A model generated the notes under the pieces. The model did not search any database. It saw only the letters and a list, made by a program, of their open reading frames with translations, and was not told the DNA's origin. Positions 45,715-54,645 of a stretch of DNA of 64,000 nucleotides are shown piece after piece. This DNA comes from Psychrobacter immobilis (GTDB taxonomy: Bacteria > Pseudomonadota > Gammaproteobacteria > Pseudomonadales > Moraxellaceae): positions 1-64,000 of the forward strand of contig NZ_CAJGZN010000013.1 of NCBI RefSeq assembly GCF_904846235.1, read 5' to 3'. Positions within the stretch are counted from its first letter, which is position 1; every line of letters begins with the position of its first letter. Position numbers and translations under genes: made by a program.

Positions 45715-47139
45715 ATGACCACTAATACAGCAACAGAAGCCTTACTTCATAAGGGTAGTGGTCTACAAGTCGTGGTCGGTTTGGGGCAGTCTGGATTGTC
45801 AGTCGCGCATTATCTGGCCAAGCAAGGCTATCAAGTCGCAGTCACTGATGCTCAAGTTACCCCTAAATTGGCCGATCAGTTGCCAGCCGAGATTGAGATT
45901 CGTCAGTTTGGTGCGATAGATGCCGATTTATTGCAGCAAGCGGCACGTATTATTATTAGCCCAGGTATTTCTCTTGAAACTGCCGCAGTAGCTGCTGCTC
46001 GCCAAGCCAATATTCCTGTAGTTAGTGATATTCAACTGTTCTGTGAAGCGTGTACCGTACCCATCGTAGCAATTACAGGCTCTAACGCTAAAAGTACGGT
46101 CACTACGCTAGTTGGTCAAATGGCGGCAGATGCTGGCGTTAATGTGGGTGTCGGCGGCAATATCGGTGTACCCGCTTTAACATTGCTAGATAATACTGAT
46201 ATGGAGCTTGCGGTGCTTGAGCTGTCTAGCTTCCAATTAGAAACCGTTACCAACTTGGGCGCAAAGGTAGCGACTGTGCTTAATATGTCGCCTGATCATT
46301 TAGATCGTCATGGAGATATGCTTGGCTATCATCAAGCCAAACACCGTATCTTCCAAGGTGCCAAGTCGGTAATGATTAACCGCGAAGATGCACTGACTCG
46401 TCCATTGGTCGCAGACAACCTACCGAGAATTAGTACGGGTATTCATGCCCCTGATAAAGGTCAGTATGGTCTGATTACCGACACAGAGGGCCAAGCTTAT
46501 CTTGCTCGTGGTACAGAACGATTACTGTCGGCAGACAAACTGTTGATTAAAGGTCGTCATAATCTATTGAATGCGCAAGCGGCTCTGGCACTTGGTGAGC
46601 TTGCAGGATTGCCGCTAGAGAGTATGCTGACCACTTTACAGCAGTTCACAGGTCTTGAACACCGCTGCCAATATGTGGCTAACGCTGCTGGCATTGATTA
46701 TTTCAATGACTCTAAAGGCACCAATATTGGTTCGACCATGGCCGCTATCGAAGGCTTGGGTGCAGTCTATGCACCAAAAGACGGTAAGCTACTATTGATC
46801 TTAGGCGGGCAAGGCAAAGGGCAACAGTTCGGTGAATTAACGCCTTTTATCAATCAATACGTGAGCCAAGTCTTGTTCATTGGTGAAGATGGTCAGAAGA
46901 TTGAACAACATCTAAGAGCTGCGAAACTGAGTGATGATGTTGCACTACATCAGTGTCAGACATTAGAGAATGCATTTGCGACTATCCAACAAGTCACTAC
47001 CAGTAGTTTATCGCAAGTACAGGCTGTATTGCTGTCACCTGCCTGCGCCAGCTTTGACCAATATAGTGGTTATGCGGCTCGCGGTGAACACTTTAGCCAA
47101 CTGGTCAAGCAATTAGACACCGCACAATTAGAAGCTTGA
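45715..47139 (+). CDS. murD: UDP-MurNAc-L-alanine--D-glutamate ligase
   Basis: MurD adds D-glutamate to UDP-MurNAc-L-Ala with ATP. The P-loop reads G122-SNAKST128, with Ala125 where E. coli has Gly; I recall the same form in Pseudomonas, so it is probably tolerated. Other motifs are VGVGGNIGVPAL, LELSSFQLET, MSPDHLDRH near residue 198 and YFNDSKGTN near 328. Length (474) is slightly above E. coli (438). The SD AGAAGGAA precedes the ATG. It pairs with ftsW, away from the rsmH-mraY block, as in other Moraxellaceae. Confidence 0.95.
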   Translation: MTTNTATEALLHKGSGLQVVVGLGQSGLSVAHYLAKQGYQVAVTDAQVTPKLADQLPAEIEIRQFGAIDADLLQQAARIIISPGISLETAAVAAARQANIPVVSDIQLFCEACTVPIVAITGSNAKSTVTTLVGQMAADAGVNVGVGGNIGVPALTLLDNTDMELAVLELSSFQLETVTNLGAKVATVLNMSPDHLDRHGDMLGYHQAKHRIFQGAKSVMINREDALTRPLVADNLPRISTGIHAPDKGQYGLITDTEGQAYLARGTERLLSADKLLIKGRHNLLNAQAALALGELAGLPLESMLTTLQQFTGLEHRCQYVANAAGIDYFNDSKGTNIGSTMAAIEGLGAVYAPKDGKLLLILGGQGKGQQFGELTPFINQYVSQVLFIGEDGQKIEQHLRAAKLSDDVALHQCQTLENAFATIQQVTTSSLSQVQAVLLSPACASFDQYSGYAARGEHFSQLVKQLDTAQLEA

Positions 47140-47416
47140 TAGGTAGTCGAATATATTAAGCAGCTATATAGGTTGGCATAGCAGATGTCTATTCTCTAGC
47201 AACAGCCAGTATTTTCTGGATAAATGATTGTTTTGCTTATAGATTGCTGCTACTGTCAAGCATATAATCTTGATTACTGAAATAGGTGCTAGCTCAGGCG
47301 TTTGCCGATGGTTAAGGGCTTTCTATCATCTATCTAGTACGATTTACTTTATGATTTTTTAAACGGTGGCGTTTCATAGACGCCGTGTTTTTTCGTTTGT
47401 TAGTGTATATAAAATT

Positions 47417-48613
47417 ATGGCGCTCTCTTCTTTTTTTCGTTCCTCGCCCCAAACCAAGCAAACCTCTGGCTCAGACGGGGTTCTGTCTATGCCGTCAGCG
47501 CGTGCAATTTTATTATCAAGCGTCGGCTGTATGATGGTGCTTAGTCTGCTGATGGTTGCTTCTGCTTCTATCCCTTTTGCGCTTAGCCGCGGTATGACAG
47601 AGCTGTATTTTTTCAAAAATCAGCTGTTGTATATGACGATTGGCTTAATTGTTGCGGTCATTCCTTATTATGGCGTGTCTTTACGCACCCTATATAAGAC
47701 CGAGACCCAGTTTGCTTTGTTAGGCATCACAGGGCTATTACTTGTTGCCACACTGTTTAGCACACCAATTAATGGTTCTAAGCGCTGGCTTACGGTAGGC
47801 GGTTTTAACTTTCAGGTAGCTGAGTTAGCCAAATTGGTCATGATTGTGTTTGTATCTGACTTTGTGGTGCGTCGATCTTTTGAGGTTCGTAATGGCCTAG
47901 ATGGTTTCTTACGAATTATGTTGGTAGTGGCGCTGATCACGATACTGCTATTGTCGCAGCCAGACTTTGGTTCTTTTGTCGTCATTATTGGTACGCTGTT
48001 CGCGATTTTTTATATCGCTGGGGCACCTTACAAGCACTTCTTAGCCTTGGGTGCTGCTGCTGTTGGCGGTGCAGTGTTGATGGTGACTACGGCAGAGTAC
48101 CGATTGGTGCGTGTGATGTCGTTTATGGATCCATTTGATGATGTGCAAGATACTGATTATCAGTTGGCACGTAGTTTGATCGCCTTTGGTCGTGGCCAGT
48201 TCACAGGTGTCGGCTATGGCGAAAGTGTACAGAAACTGTCGCATTTGCCTGAGGCGCATACGGACTTTTTATTAGCCATTACGGGTGAAGAGTTAGGGTT
48301 CGTCGGTGTCAGCATGGTACTGATACTTGAAGCGCTGATCATCGGTAGTGCGATGAGGATCAGTTACAACGCGCTGAAACGTCGTCAAATGCGCATGAGC
48401 TATACTGCTTTCGGAATCGGTGTAGTATTTATTGCCCAGACTATTATTAACGCTGCAATGAATATGGGTGCCATTCCAACCAAAGGTCTCACTATGCCAT
48501 TCTTTAGTTATGGTGGATCGTCTATGTTGATTAGCTTGGTTATGGTTGCGCTATTATTAAAGATATATAAAGAAAGCCCTGAAATCGAGAAAAGCCAATG
48601 CCGTTATTACTAA
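47417..48613 (+). CDS. ftsW: Septal peptidoglycan polymerase FtsW
   Basis: FtsW is the SEDS-family glycosyltransferase that polymerises lipid II at the division site with FtsI. About ten membrane helices are visible. Landmarks are NGSKRWLTVGGFNFQVAELAKL, where the Lys-Arg-Trp and Glu are conserved, LLLSQPDFGSFVV, AHTDFLLAITGEELGFVG (with the catalytic-type Asp) and the final FFSYGGSSM. The ATG at 47417 (398 aa) is preferred, but it has no clear SD, and the frame stays open to a GTG at 47366 that adds 17 basic residues. It lies downstream of murD and ahead of a terminator. Confidence 0.94.
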   Translation: MALSSFFRSSPQTKQTSGSDGVLSMPSARAILLSSVGCMMVLSLLMVASASIPFALSRGMTELYFFKNQLLYMTIGLIVAVIPYYGVSLRTLYKTETQFALLGITGLLLVATLFSTPINGSKRWLTVGGFNFQVAELAKLVMIVFVSDFVVRRSFEVRNGLDGFLRIMLVVALITILLLSQPDFGSFVVIIGTLFAIFYIAGAPYKHFLALGAAAVGGAVLMVTTAEYRLVRVMSFMDPFDDVQDTDYQLARSLIAFGRGQFTGVGYGESVQKLSHLPEAHTDFLLAITGEELGFVGVSMVLILEALIIGSAMRISYNALKRRQMRMSYTAFGIGVVFIAQTIINAAMNMGAIPTKGLTMPFFSYGGSSMLISLVMVALLLKIYKESPEIEKSQCRYY

Positions 48614-48689
48614 TAGGCTTTGCCTATAATTGGCTGAATGTCATGTAACTTTAAAATTTCGGTAAATCATGCCCAGTACGATTGGCATC

Positions 48690-48716
48690 AAAGCGTCACA
48701 AATGGTGGCGTTTTTT
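48690..48716 (+). terminator. Intrinsic terminator after ftsW
   Basis: Stem AAAGCGTCAC pairs with GTGGCGTTTT, including two G-T pairs, around loop AAATG, followed by T residues. It lies between the convergent ftsW and gluQ. Confidence 0.8.
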
Positions 48717-48745
48717 ATTGTCTATTTATAGCTTTTGAACTCTTA

Positions 48746-49762
48746 TTAATAGGTAAGGTTTAACTGTTGCTTGCCTTGTAGTGGGGTGTTATCCCATTGA
48801 GCAATAGTTTGTTTAAGCATATTTTCTGGGGTATCGATATCGACCTTTGGTTGCTGTAATAGCGATAGTGCTTCAGCAATAAGTTGGCTCGGATCTGACG
48901 TATCGATTGGTTGAGCAAGGTTCTGCTTAGAGAGCTTTTGGCCATCAGCATTATTAATCAATGGCAGATGATACCATTGGTCAATAGTAGGTAGGCGCGC
49001 GGCTTGCATGATACCGATTTGCGCCGTCGTCATAGGTAGAATATCAAGGCCACGCATGATATGAGTAACCTGCTGTAGACCATCATCGAGACTGGCTGCC
49101 AGTATGTAATTAATCATACCATCTTGGCGGCGAGCAACCATATCGCCTAATGTCTGCTGCGGATTATCCCATTGTAGTCCTTGAATACCATCATTGAACC
49201 CAATCCGATAGTCTGGTAGCTGAATACGTAGCTTATGCTGCTGTCTATCAAGGTCAGCTGCCACACAGCGCCGCGGATAGCGCTGCCGATTTGGCTGTAC
49301 TTGGCTAATTGATGAAACTTGTTCGTCTAACGATGTCTGGTCGGTCAGCGCAGCTAAGCTAGCAAGACTATGGTTTCTACTTATCCCTTCTTGCGCCCAG
49401 TACTGTTCTAAGTCTTTACGGGAGCATTGGCAGCCATAGGTCAACGGCCCTAGGTATGATGATAGATAATCGTTGTAGATATCAATGCGCTCAGACTGAT
49501 AAATAACATCACCATCCCAATGTAGCCCAAGGGCCTCAAGATCCATCAAAATTTGCTCAGTGAACTGTCTGTCACAACGTTCAGTATCGGTATCTTCCAT
49601 ACGCAACAGCCATTTACCACCGATTGATTTAATATGGCAGAAGCTGGCAAGCGCGGTGGTTAAAGAGCCGAGATGTAACTCACCCGTTGGTGAAGGCGCA
49701 AAGCGCCCAATGGGCTGTGATGGTGGCGTTTGAGTCGGCATGGTGGTAGGCATTGTTTTCAA
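48746..49762 (-). CDS. gluQ: Glutamyl-Q tRNA(Asp) synthetase
   Basis: GluQ (YadB) attaches glutamate to the queuosine base of tRNA-Asp. It resembles the catalytic half of GluRS without the anticodon domain. Motifs are [20 protein letters not shown] near residue 22 (HLGS as HIGH), [10 protein letters not shown] near 55, [16 protein letters not shown] with zinc cysteines near 115, and KLSKQN near 285 (KMSKS form). Length is 338, a little over the usual 300 because of an insert near residues 145-165. It lies downstream of dksA, the conserved dksA-gluQ order, behind a terminator. Confidence 0.94.
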   Translation of the reverse strand: MKTMPTTMPTQTPPSQPIGRFAPSPTGELHLGSLTTALASFCHIKSIGGKWLLRMEDTDTERCDRQFTEQILMDLEALGLHWDGDVIYQSERIDIYNDYLSSYLGPLTYGCQCSRKDLEQYWAQEGISRNHSLASLAALTDQTSLDEQVSSISQVQPNRQRYPRRCVAADLDRQQHKLRIQLPDYRIGFNDGIQGLQWDNPQQTLGDMVARRQDGMINYILAASLDDGLQQVTHIMRGLDILPMTTAQIGIMQAARLPTIDQWYHLPLINNADGQKLSKQNLAQPIDTSDPSQLIAEALSLLQQPKVDIDTPENMLKQTIAQWDNTPLQGKQQLNLTY

Positions 49763-49925
49763 AATAAATGGCTGTCTATAAAAGGTAATAAAGATAGAAT
49801 AATAAATATGAGTATCAAAAGATATTCATTAAATGAGATTGTTTTGTTAGTACTGTCATTATTCAGGCGATTGTATTTATCAGAGCAAAGTCAGTAACGC
49901 AACAAAATAGTGACAGTCTAAAATA

Positions 49926-49952
49926 CAAAAAGCGACCTATTATAAGGTCGCT
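49926..49952 (-). terminator. Intrinsic terminator between dksA and gluQ
   Basis: On the minus strand AGCGACCT, loop TATAAT and AGGTCGCT are followed by TTTTT. It lies 32 bp after the dksA stop and should limit read-through into gluQ, as reported for the same gene pair in E. coli. Confidence 0.88.
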
Positions 49953-49983
49953 TCTGCTGACATTTATATCTGTAATATCTGAT

Positions 49984-50421
49984 CTAAGCGCCTTGGTTTT
50001 GACGTTCTTTAATTTCAGATAAGGTTTTGCAGTCGATACATTGAGTTGCGGTTGGACGTGCTTCAAGGCGACGTAATCCAATCTCTACACCACAAGTCTC
50101 ACAAAATCCATAGTCGTCATTTTCAATTTCTAACATAGATTTGTCGATTTTGCGGATAAGTTTGCGCTCACGGTCACGAGTACGTAATGCCAATGCAAAC
50201 TCTTCTTCTTGAGTGGCACGGTCATTGATGTCTGGCATGGCGCTTGACTCATCTTGGATGTAGTTTTTGGTACGATCCGCTTCGCCAATCAGTTGGTTTT
50301 TCCAATCCAATAAAATAGCCTTAAAGTGCTCCAACTGCGCATCAGACATATACTCTTCGTCTTTGGCCGGCACATAAGGAGTAAATTTAACTTCACTCGG
50401 ATTCGTGGTCAGGGTGCTCAT
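49984..50421 (-). CDS. dksA: RNA polymerase-binding transcription factor DksA
   Basis: DksA enters the RNA polymerase secondary channel and, with ppGpp, adjusts rRNA and amino-acid promoters. It has a central coiled coil (about 35-110) with DINDRATQEEEFALALRTRDRERKL, whose tip residues Asp-Ala-like DRAT match the active loop, and a C-terminal zinc finger with CETCG and CIDC. Length (145) is close to E. coli (151). It is followed by a terminator and then gluQ. The 492 bp upstream probably hold its promoter. Confidence 0.96.
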   Translation of the reverse strand: MSTLTTNPSEVKFTPYVPAKDEEYMSDAQLEHFKAILLDWKNQLIGEADRTKNYIQDESSAMPDINDRATQEEEFALALRTRDRERKLIRKIDKSMLEIENDDYGFCETCGVEIGLRRLEARPTATQCIDCKTLSEIKERQNQGA

Positions 50422-50913
50422 ATGGGTATCCTACTTTTTCAAATTAATTCAATAAAACGACGTATCAAAAGACAAGACGTTATTAATGCTACAAACGCTA
50501 CAATTTGTCCTTTTATCAAACGTTTCACCACTTGGTAATACAAGTAACACAGCTGATCAAATAATATCGTAGACTTTATATCTTGACAGTTATATACCGA
50601 TTGTTAGATAGGTTGTTATATAAACTTCGGTTTGAATAATACTGTCTAAAGCATGCCGTAGGTCATTGATTGTGAAAACTGAGCTTGTGGTTAATGGGCC
50701 ATCCTAGCTATCTTGCAGTGGCTTCATATCAGATATTGGGCCACCCTTGCTTTATTTCATAAGTTGTATCATTGTTTGTAATAATAATGAAGTGATTTTT
50801 TATATTGAATGCATATTTTATTTGTTTATTACTGTATTTTTTATCAAAAAATATTGGCGTAAGCTATAATTATAAAGGGCTATAGCTTTTACTAGTACCA
50901 ATAATTCTGGGCA
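50422..50913. other. Intergenic region upstream of dksA
   Basis: This 492-bp, AT-rich stretch lies between the end of cpdA and dksA, both on minus. An 8-bp stem, AAGCTATA ... TATAGCTT (50861-50888), is found just after the cpdA stop but lacks a minus-strand T run, so it is not a convincing terminator. No gene or RNA is supported. Confidence 0.45.
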
Positions 50914-51753
50914 TCAAGTATCCAGTCTTTCAACCCAGCTTGCAACTGTTCCATTGTTGGCTAATTGCAACCAGCGATATCCTGGTAAAGCATGCTCATC
51001 ATAAGAGAAATCATCTTCATAAGGTTTGAACTGATAGCAGGTAGATGGCGTGCTATACACCGTGACGCCTTGGCGCAGTCGAACTTGCTCTTGGTGAGTA
51101 TGCCCACTGATCACCACTTGTAGCTGTTCAAATGGTGCCATATGCTGCCAAAAACTCTCAGTGTTTTCTGCCATATGGGTATCAATCCAGTCAGAATCAA
51201 CTGGAACAATATGGTGGTGCAGGGCGATTAATGCTGGCTTATCACAGGTGCTAAGTCTTTCACATAACCAATTGATATCAGTAGGCGTAATCTGGCCTGC
51301 GACCTTACCAGAAATAGATGAGTCTAATAACAACAGCTGCCAGTATTCAGTTTCAATGACATGACGACTTAACAAACGTGAGTCAGCAGGCTGAGCGACA
51401 AGCTCTCGCTGAAAAAATGGCAAGTCCTTACCATTCTCGTCCGTCACATCGTGATTACCAGCAATACAAGCAAAAGGAATCTGAGTCGCTTGTAATACAG
51501 TAAAGATATGATCGTAAATTGAGGACTTTACTCGATTGACCAAGTCACCGGTTACAATAATCAAATCGCAGCGAATATCTTCACTAAGCGCTTGTTGGAG
51601 AACCGCTTCAAAGCTACGCTGACAAGTCATGTCATCAGTATAGGTATTACTCTCATCAACAAGGACAGGCGTCGATAAATGCAAATCAGTAATCTGTAAA
51701 ATATTTATCGTTTTATCAGAGGTGCTTAACTTATTGGCAGGATAGTTTGGCAT
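50914..51753 (-). CDS. cpdA: 3',5'-cyclic-AMP phosphodiesterase (CpdA/Icc type)
   Basis: A class III phosphodiesterase of the metallophosphoesterase fold that hydrolyses cAMP to AMP. The dinuclear metal site is spread over ITDLHLS near residue 22, VTGDLVN near 69, GNHD near 98, LHHH near 178 and SGHTHQEQ near 222, in the expected order. Length (279) matches E. coli CpdA (275). It is cytoplasmic. The 316 bp upstream of it show no gene. CpdA assignment over a general phosphoesterase is supported by overall length and motif spacing only. Confidence 0.88.
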   Translation of the reverse strand: MPNYPANKLSTSDKTINILQITDLHLSTPVLVDESNTYTDDMTCQRSFEAVLQQALSEDIRCDLIIVTGDLVNRVKSSIYDHIFTVLQATQIPFACIAGNHDVTDENGKDLPFFQRELVAQPADSRLLSRHVIETEYWQLLLLDSSISGKVAGQITPTDINWLCERLSTCDKPALIALHHHIVPVDSDWIDTHMAENTESFWQHMAPFEQLQVVISGHTHQEQVRLRQGVTVYSTPSTCYQFKPYEDDFSYDEHALPGYRWLQLANNGTVASWVERLDT

Positions 51754-52069
51754 TGGTTCAGTCCCTTATCGAGTCACAACAATAAGTATTGTTAGCGCGA
51801 GTATGGATAAATGAGCTACTATTTTTCACTGGGTCTTTATAATTATTATTAATCTACTATAAAAGAGCACAGCGTTTGCCTTGAGCTTACTTTGACTCTA
51901 ATCAACGATATTTATACTATCAACTAGCAATAGCAAATTTAAAGTCTAGAGCCACCTTATAGTATTATCGAGCTAAAGTATTCATTATATTAATAAAATA
52001 AAGTTGAACAAAAAGATAGCGAAAAACAGTCATGTTTTATTTATTATAACGTATTTACAGCGACGCTAA
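51754..52069. other. Intergenic region between znuB and cpdA
   Basis: A 316-bp AT-rich stretch. I see no gene, strong hairpin or RNA in it; it should contain the cpdA promoter and the end of the zur-znuCB transcript. Confidence 0.45.
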
Positions 52070-52873
52070 CTAAAGTTTTATCTTTATTAACTTTGAAAAA
52101 ATGAGTGCAGTAAAAAATAAAGCAGCTAATATCAAGACGATAGAAAGACCTGTTTGAATATCTAGCCAAATACTGCCCCACACACCAAGTGTCACACCCA
52201 GTTGAGCGATTATCAACGCTATAATCACCATTTGTTTTGGCGATGCCGACCATAGACGTGCGGTCAGTGCAGGTAGCACTAATAAACCGCTGATTAATAA
52301 ACTGCCAACCGCTTGTAGTGCAATCGCACAAAACCCTGCCAGTACACCCATAAAAAACAGCCGTTGCCGCGTTGGGTTGATACCTTGAATACGTGCCAAT
52401 GCTTCATGCGTTGCCAGCTTGATTTGCGCAGGCCAAATGTAGATAAGCAGTCCCAAGCCAGCTAATACGCTACCAGCAAGCAAAGGCAAATCTGCCCAAT
52501 CGAGATCTAGCAAATTGCCGAATAAAAATCCGAGCACATTGGCCTGTTGGTCAGTCAATTGGGTCAAAGCCAGTAAGCCTAGGCACAGGAGCGACACTGA
52601 CACGACTGCCAATACAGCATCCACTGGCAGACGCTCATCATCAATCAAGACCAGTCCCAGTACGACCATGACACTGACCAATGCAATGCCGATACCCATT
52701 GGTAATTGCCACCACACAGCCAAAGCCACACCTAGCAACGTGCCATGAGCTAAGGCATCGGCGAAAAACGCCATGCGCCGCCACAATACCAAGCAACCTA
52801 ACGGCGCTGATAATAACGCTAATATACTGCCAGCGATCCAAGCAGGCGCAATGATGGCTAACCAAGCAGTCAT
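52070..52873 (-). CDS. znuB: Zinc ABC transporter permease ZnuB
   Basis: ZnuB is the membrane channel of the high-affinity zinc importer. It has about seven to eight helices and the ABC-3 family features WRRMAFFADALAHGTLLGVAL near residue 31 and ALQAVGSLLISGLLVLPALTARL near 185. Length (267) is standard. It lies third in the zur-znuC-znuB unit, 113 bp after znuC. Expression should be repressed by Zur when zinc is plentiful. Confidence 0.95.
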   Translation of the reverse strand: MTAWLAIIAPAWIAGSILALLSAPLGCLVLWRRMAFFADALAHGTLLGVALAVWWQLPMGIGIALVSVMVVLGLVLIDDERLPVDAVLAVVSVSLLCLGLLALTQLTDQQANVLGFLFGNLLDLDWADLPLLAGSVLAGLGLLIYIWPAQIKLATHEALARIQGINPTRQRLFFMGVLAGFCAIALQAVGSLLISGLLVLPALTARLWSASPKQMVIIALIIAQLGVTLGVWGSIWLDIQTGLSIVLILAALFFTALIFSKLIKIKL

Positions 52874-52986
52874 AATGAATGTCCGTAAAATTTTTTATAA
52901 AAGAGTAAAGCCGTATTATTTATATGTTTAATAGTTTTGGCTTTAATGAGCTGGATTTTGGCGATTTTGAGCCTTGATTACTAACG

Positions 52987-53799
52987 CTATAACTCGCTTG
53001 GTGCATGGTGTTCACAGGCATGGGGCTGATGCACGTATGGCTGCTCATAATGATGACCAAATAGCTTTTGAAATTCAGTACTAATAGCCAGCTCGCTTGG
53101 TTGTCCTTCACAGCAAATATGCTTATTCAAACAAATGACACGGCGGCTGCCTTTCATGACCCAATGCAAATCGTGAGACACCACCAGCATGGCGCAACGT
53201 AAGAAATCAGGCAGCTCGTCAATAAACTGGTATAGCCAAACTTCAGTATCGGGATCGAGACCCTGCATCGGCTCGTCTAAAATAAGCAAGTTGGGTTTGT
53301 CTAGTAGCGCTCTGGCCAATAGTACGCGCTGCGTCTCACCACCTGATAAATGCAACATCTGCCGTGACAGTAGATGGGTTAATGATAAGTTATCAAAGAT
53401 AAACTGCCGCTGCTCGGGGGTTAAACGTTTCTTATCTGCTTGCCCTAACAAATCGCAGACACGCAGTGGCAATATTGGTGGCACAGCAAATCGCTGCGGT
53501 ACGTAGCCAAGCTGTAGCGGCTGATGTGCTGTCATAGAGCCATCAGTTGACTCAATTAAACCTAAAATAAGTTTGACTAGCGTTGACTTACCAGCACCAT
53601 TTGGACCGATAAGACTGACCGTCTCATTAACAGCAATGTCAATATCGATGTGAGAGAGCAGACGTTGAGGCCCAATATGGTAACTGATATTGTTTAAGCT
53701 CAATAATTTGTCAGCATTACTCACAGTACTGCTATTCGCAACAGTAGTATTTAACTGATTAGAAGGTAGGGTAGAGATATTCATAATATGACAACGCAT
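52987..53799 (-). CDS. znuC: Zinc ABC transporter ATP-binding protein ZnuC
   Basis: ZnuC powers zinc import. Walker A is GPNGAGKST near residue 68, the Q-loop GYVPQRF near 103, the signature LSGGETQRVLLARALL near 154, Walker B LLILDEPMQGLDPD near 175 and the switch His in VVSHDLHWV. The C-terminus is His-rich (HHYEQPYVHQPHACEHH), as in other ZnuC proteins where it may bind zinc. A second ATG six codons in is an alternative start; neither has a strong SD. It lies 57 bp after zur. Confidence 0.95.
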   Translation of the reverse strand: MRCHIMNISTLPSNQLNTTVANSSTVSNADKLLSLNNISYHIGPQRLLSHIDIDIAVNETVSLIGPNGAGKSTLVKLILGLIESTDGSMTAHQPLQLGYVPQRFAVPPILPLRVCDLLGQADKKRLTPEQRQFIFDNLSLTHLLSRQMLHLSGGETQRVLLARALLDKPNLLILDEPMQGLDPDTEVWLYQFIDELPDFLRCAMLVVSHDLHWVMKGSRRVICLNKHICCEGQPSELAISTEFQKLFGHHYEQPYVHQPHACEHHAPSEL

Positions 53800-53856
53800 A
53801 GTTAAATAGACAATCGACGAATCATGCTTAAAACGTTTACACGAACCACAGTAGCC

Positions 53857-54435
53857 TTACTGACAAGCTTGGCAACGACCGCTAAGCTCAATGACACTAC
53901 GCTCAACCACAAACCCCACATCTTGCTCGGCAAAGCTCATCATTTCTTGAACGGGTAGGCTGCTGCATTCTTGCACTCGTTGACACTGATCGCAGATCAA
54001 AAATGCGGCTGTATGCTGGGCGCGAGGATGACAGCAAGGAACATAAGCATTGATAGAGGTCAACTGATGAATCAACCCTTCACTTAGCAAAAATTCTAAA
54101 CTGCGATAAACCGTTGGCGGCGCGACATTTTTCGGCGCTTGTTTTTTGGTTGTATTAGTGTCTACTGACAGTGTTGGTGAGCTCGCTACTTTTTGAATAT
54201 CGCTGTTATCAGGTATAGATAATCGCATTTGCTGCAACTGAGTGATTAGGTCATAAGCGCCGACGGGCTGATCTGCCTCTAAGACCAATTGGTATATCTG
54301 CTGACGCAAAGGCGTAAAGCGCGCGCCATTTACACGGCAGTGCTCTTTAGCTGCTGCTAAGCGTTCATGAACATCATGCGGAGTCAGATCTTGCACATCA
54401 TGCAAATGTTCGCAAATCGATGAAGTAATAGACAT
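53857..54435 (-). CDS. zur: Zinc uptake regulator Zur (Fur family)
   Basis: Zur is the zinc-sensing repressor of zinc import. The winged-helix part includes FTPLRQQIYQLVLEADQPVGAYDLI and PPTVYRSLEFLLSEGLIHQL. The dimerisation part has the zinc cysteines CDQC and CQAC and the His-containing CCHPRAQHTAAFLICD. A polar insertion at about residues 68-92 is unusual and lengthens the DNA-binding domain; total 192 residues against about 170. The ATG at 54435 is chosen: AGGAG lies 8 bp before it, and an upstream ATG would start inside the Zur operator. It heads the zur-znuC-znuB unit. Confidence 0.93.
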   Translation of the reverse strand: MSITSSICEHLHDVQDLTPHDVHERLAAAKEHCRVNGARFTPLRQQIYQLVLEADQPVGAYDLITQLQQMRLSIPDNSDIQKVASSPTLSVDTNTTKKQAPKNVAPPTVYRSLEFLLSEGLIHQLTSINAYVPCCHPRAQHTAAFLICDQCQRVQECSSLPVQEMMSFAEQDVGFVVERSVIELSGRCQACQ

Positions 54436-54497
54436 GGTACAAGCTCCTAAAAATAGCATGGTAATCGCATGACGTTTTTTATGATAGCGTTTTTTAT

Positions 54498-54512
54498 TGT
54501 TATAGTATAACA
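54498..54512. promoter_or_regulatory. Zur operator between zur and znuA
   Basis: TGTTATAGTATAACA is a perfect 7-1-7 palindrome matching the core of the gammaproteobacterial Zur box (TGTTATANTATAACA). It lies between zur-znuCB and the divergent znuA, 63 bp before zur and 134 bp before the znuA ATG. On the plus strand it falls between TTATTG and TAAAAT (16-bp spacing), a possible znuA promoter. The site is seen directly; Zur binding is inferred. Confidence 0.9.
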
Positions 54513-54645
54513 TACTAAAATAAGAACTGAGTTAATTGTCTTATAGTAGTCTTGTATATCTACCCTTTTTACAGGAGTGGGGCAGGACACTATGACTTAT
54601 ACTTTCGTTATCCAACAATGCTATCTAACAATAAAAGAGCTTACT

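Noticed and set aside
46078-46098. MurD P-loop with Ala in place of Gly (GSNAKST) as a broken active site
   Set aside because: I recall the same form in functional Pseudomonas-type MurD, and all other motifs are intact.
50861-50888. Inverted repeat AAGCTATA ... TATAGCTT after cpdA as a terminator
   Set aside because: AT-rich stem and no T run on the minus strand, so it does not fit an intrinsic terminator for cpdA.
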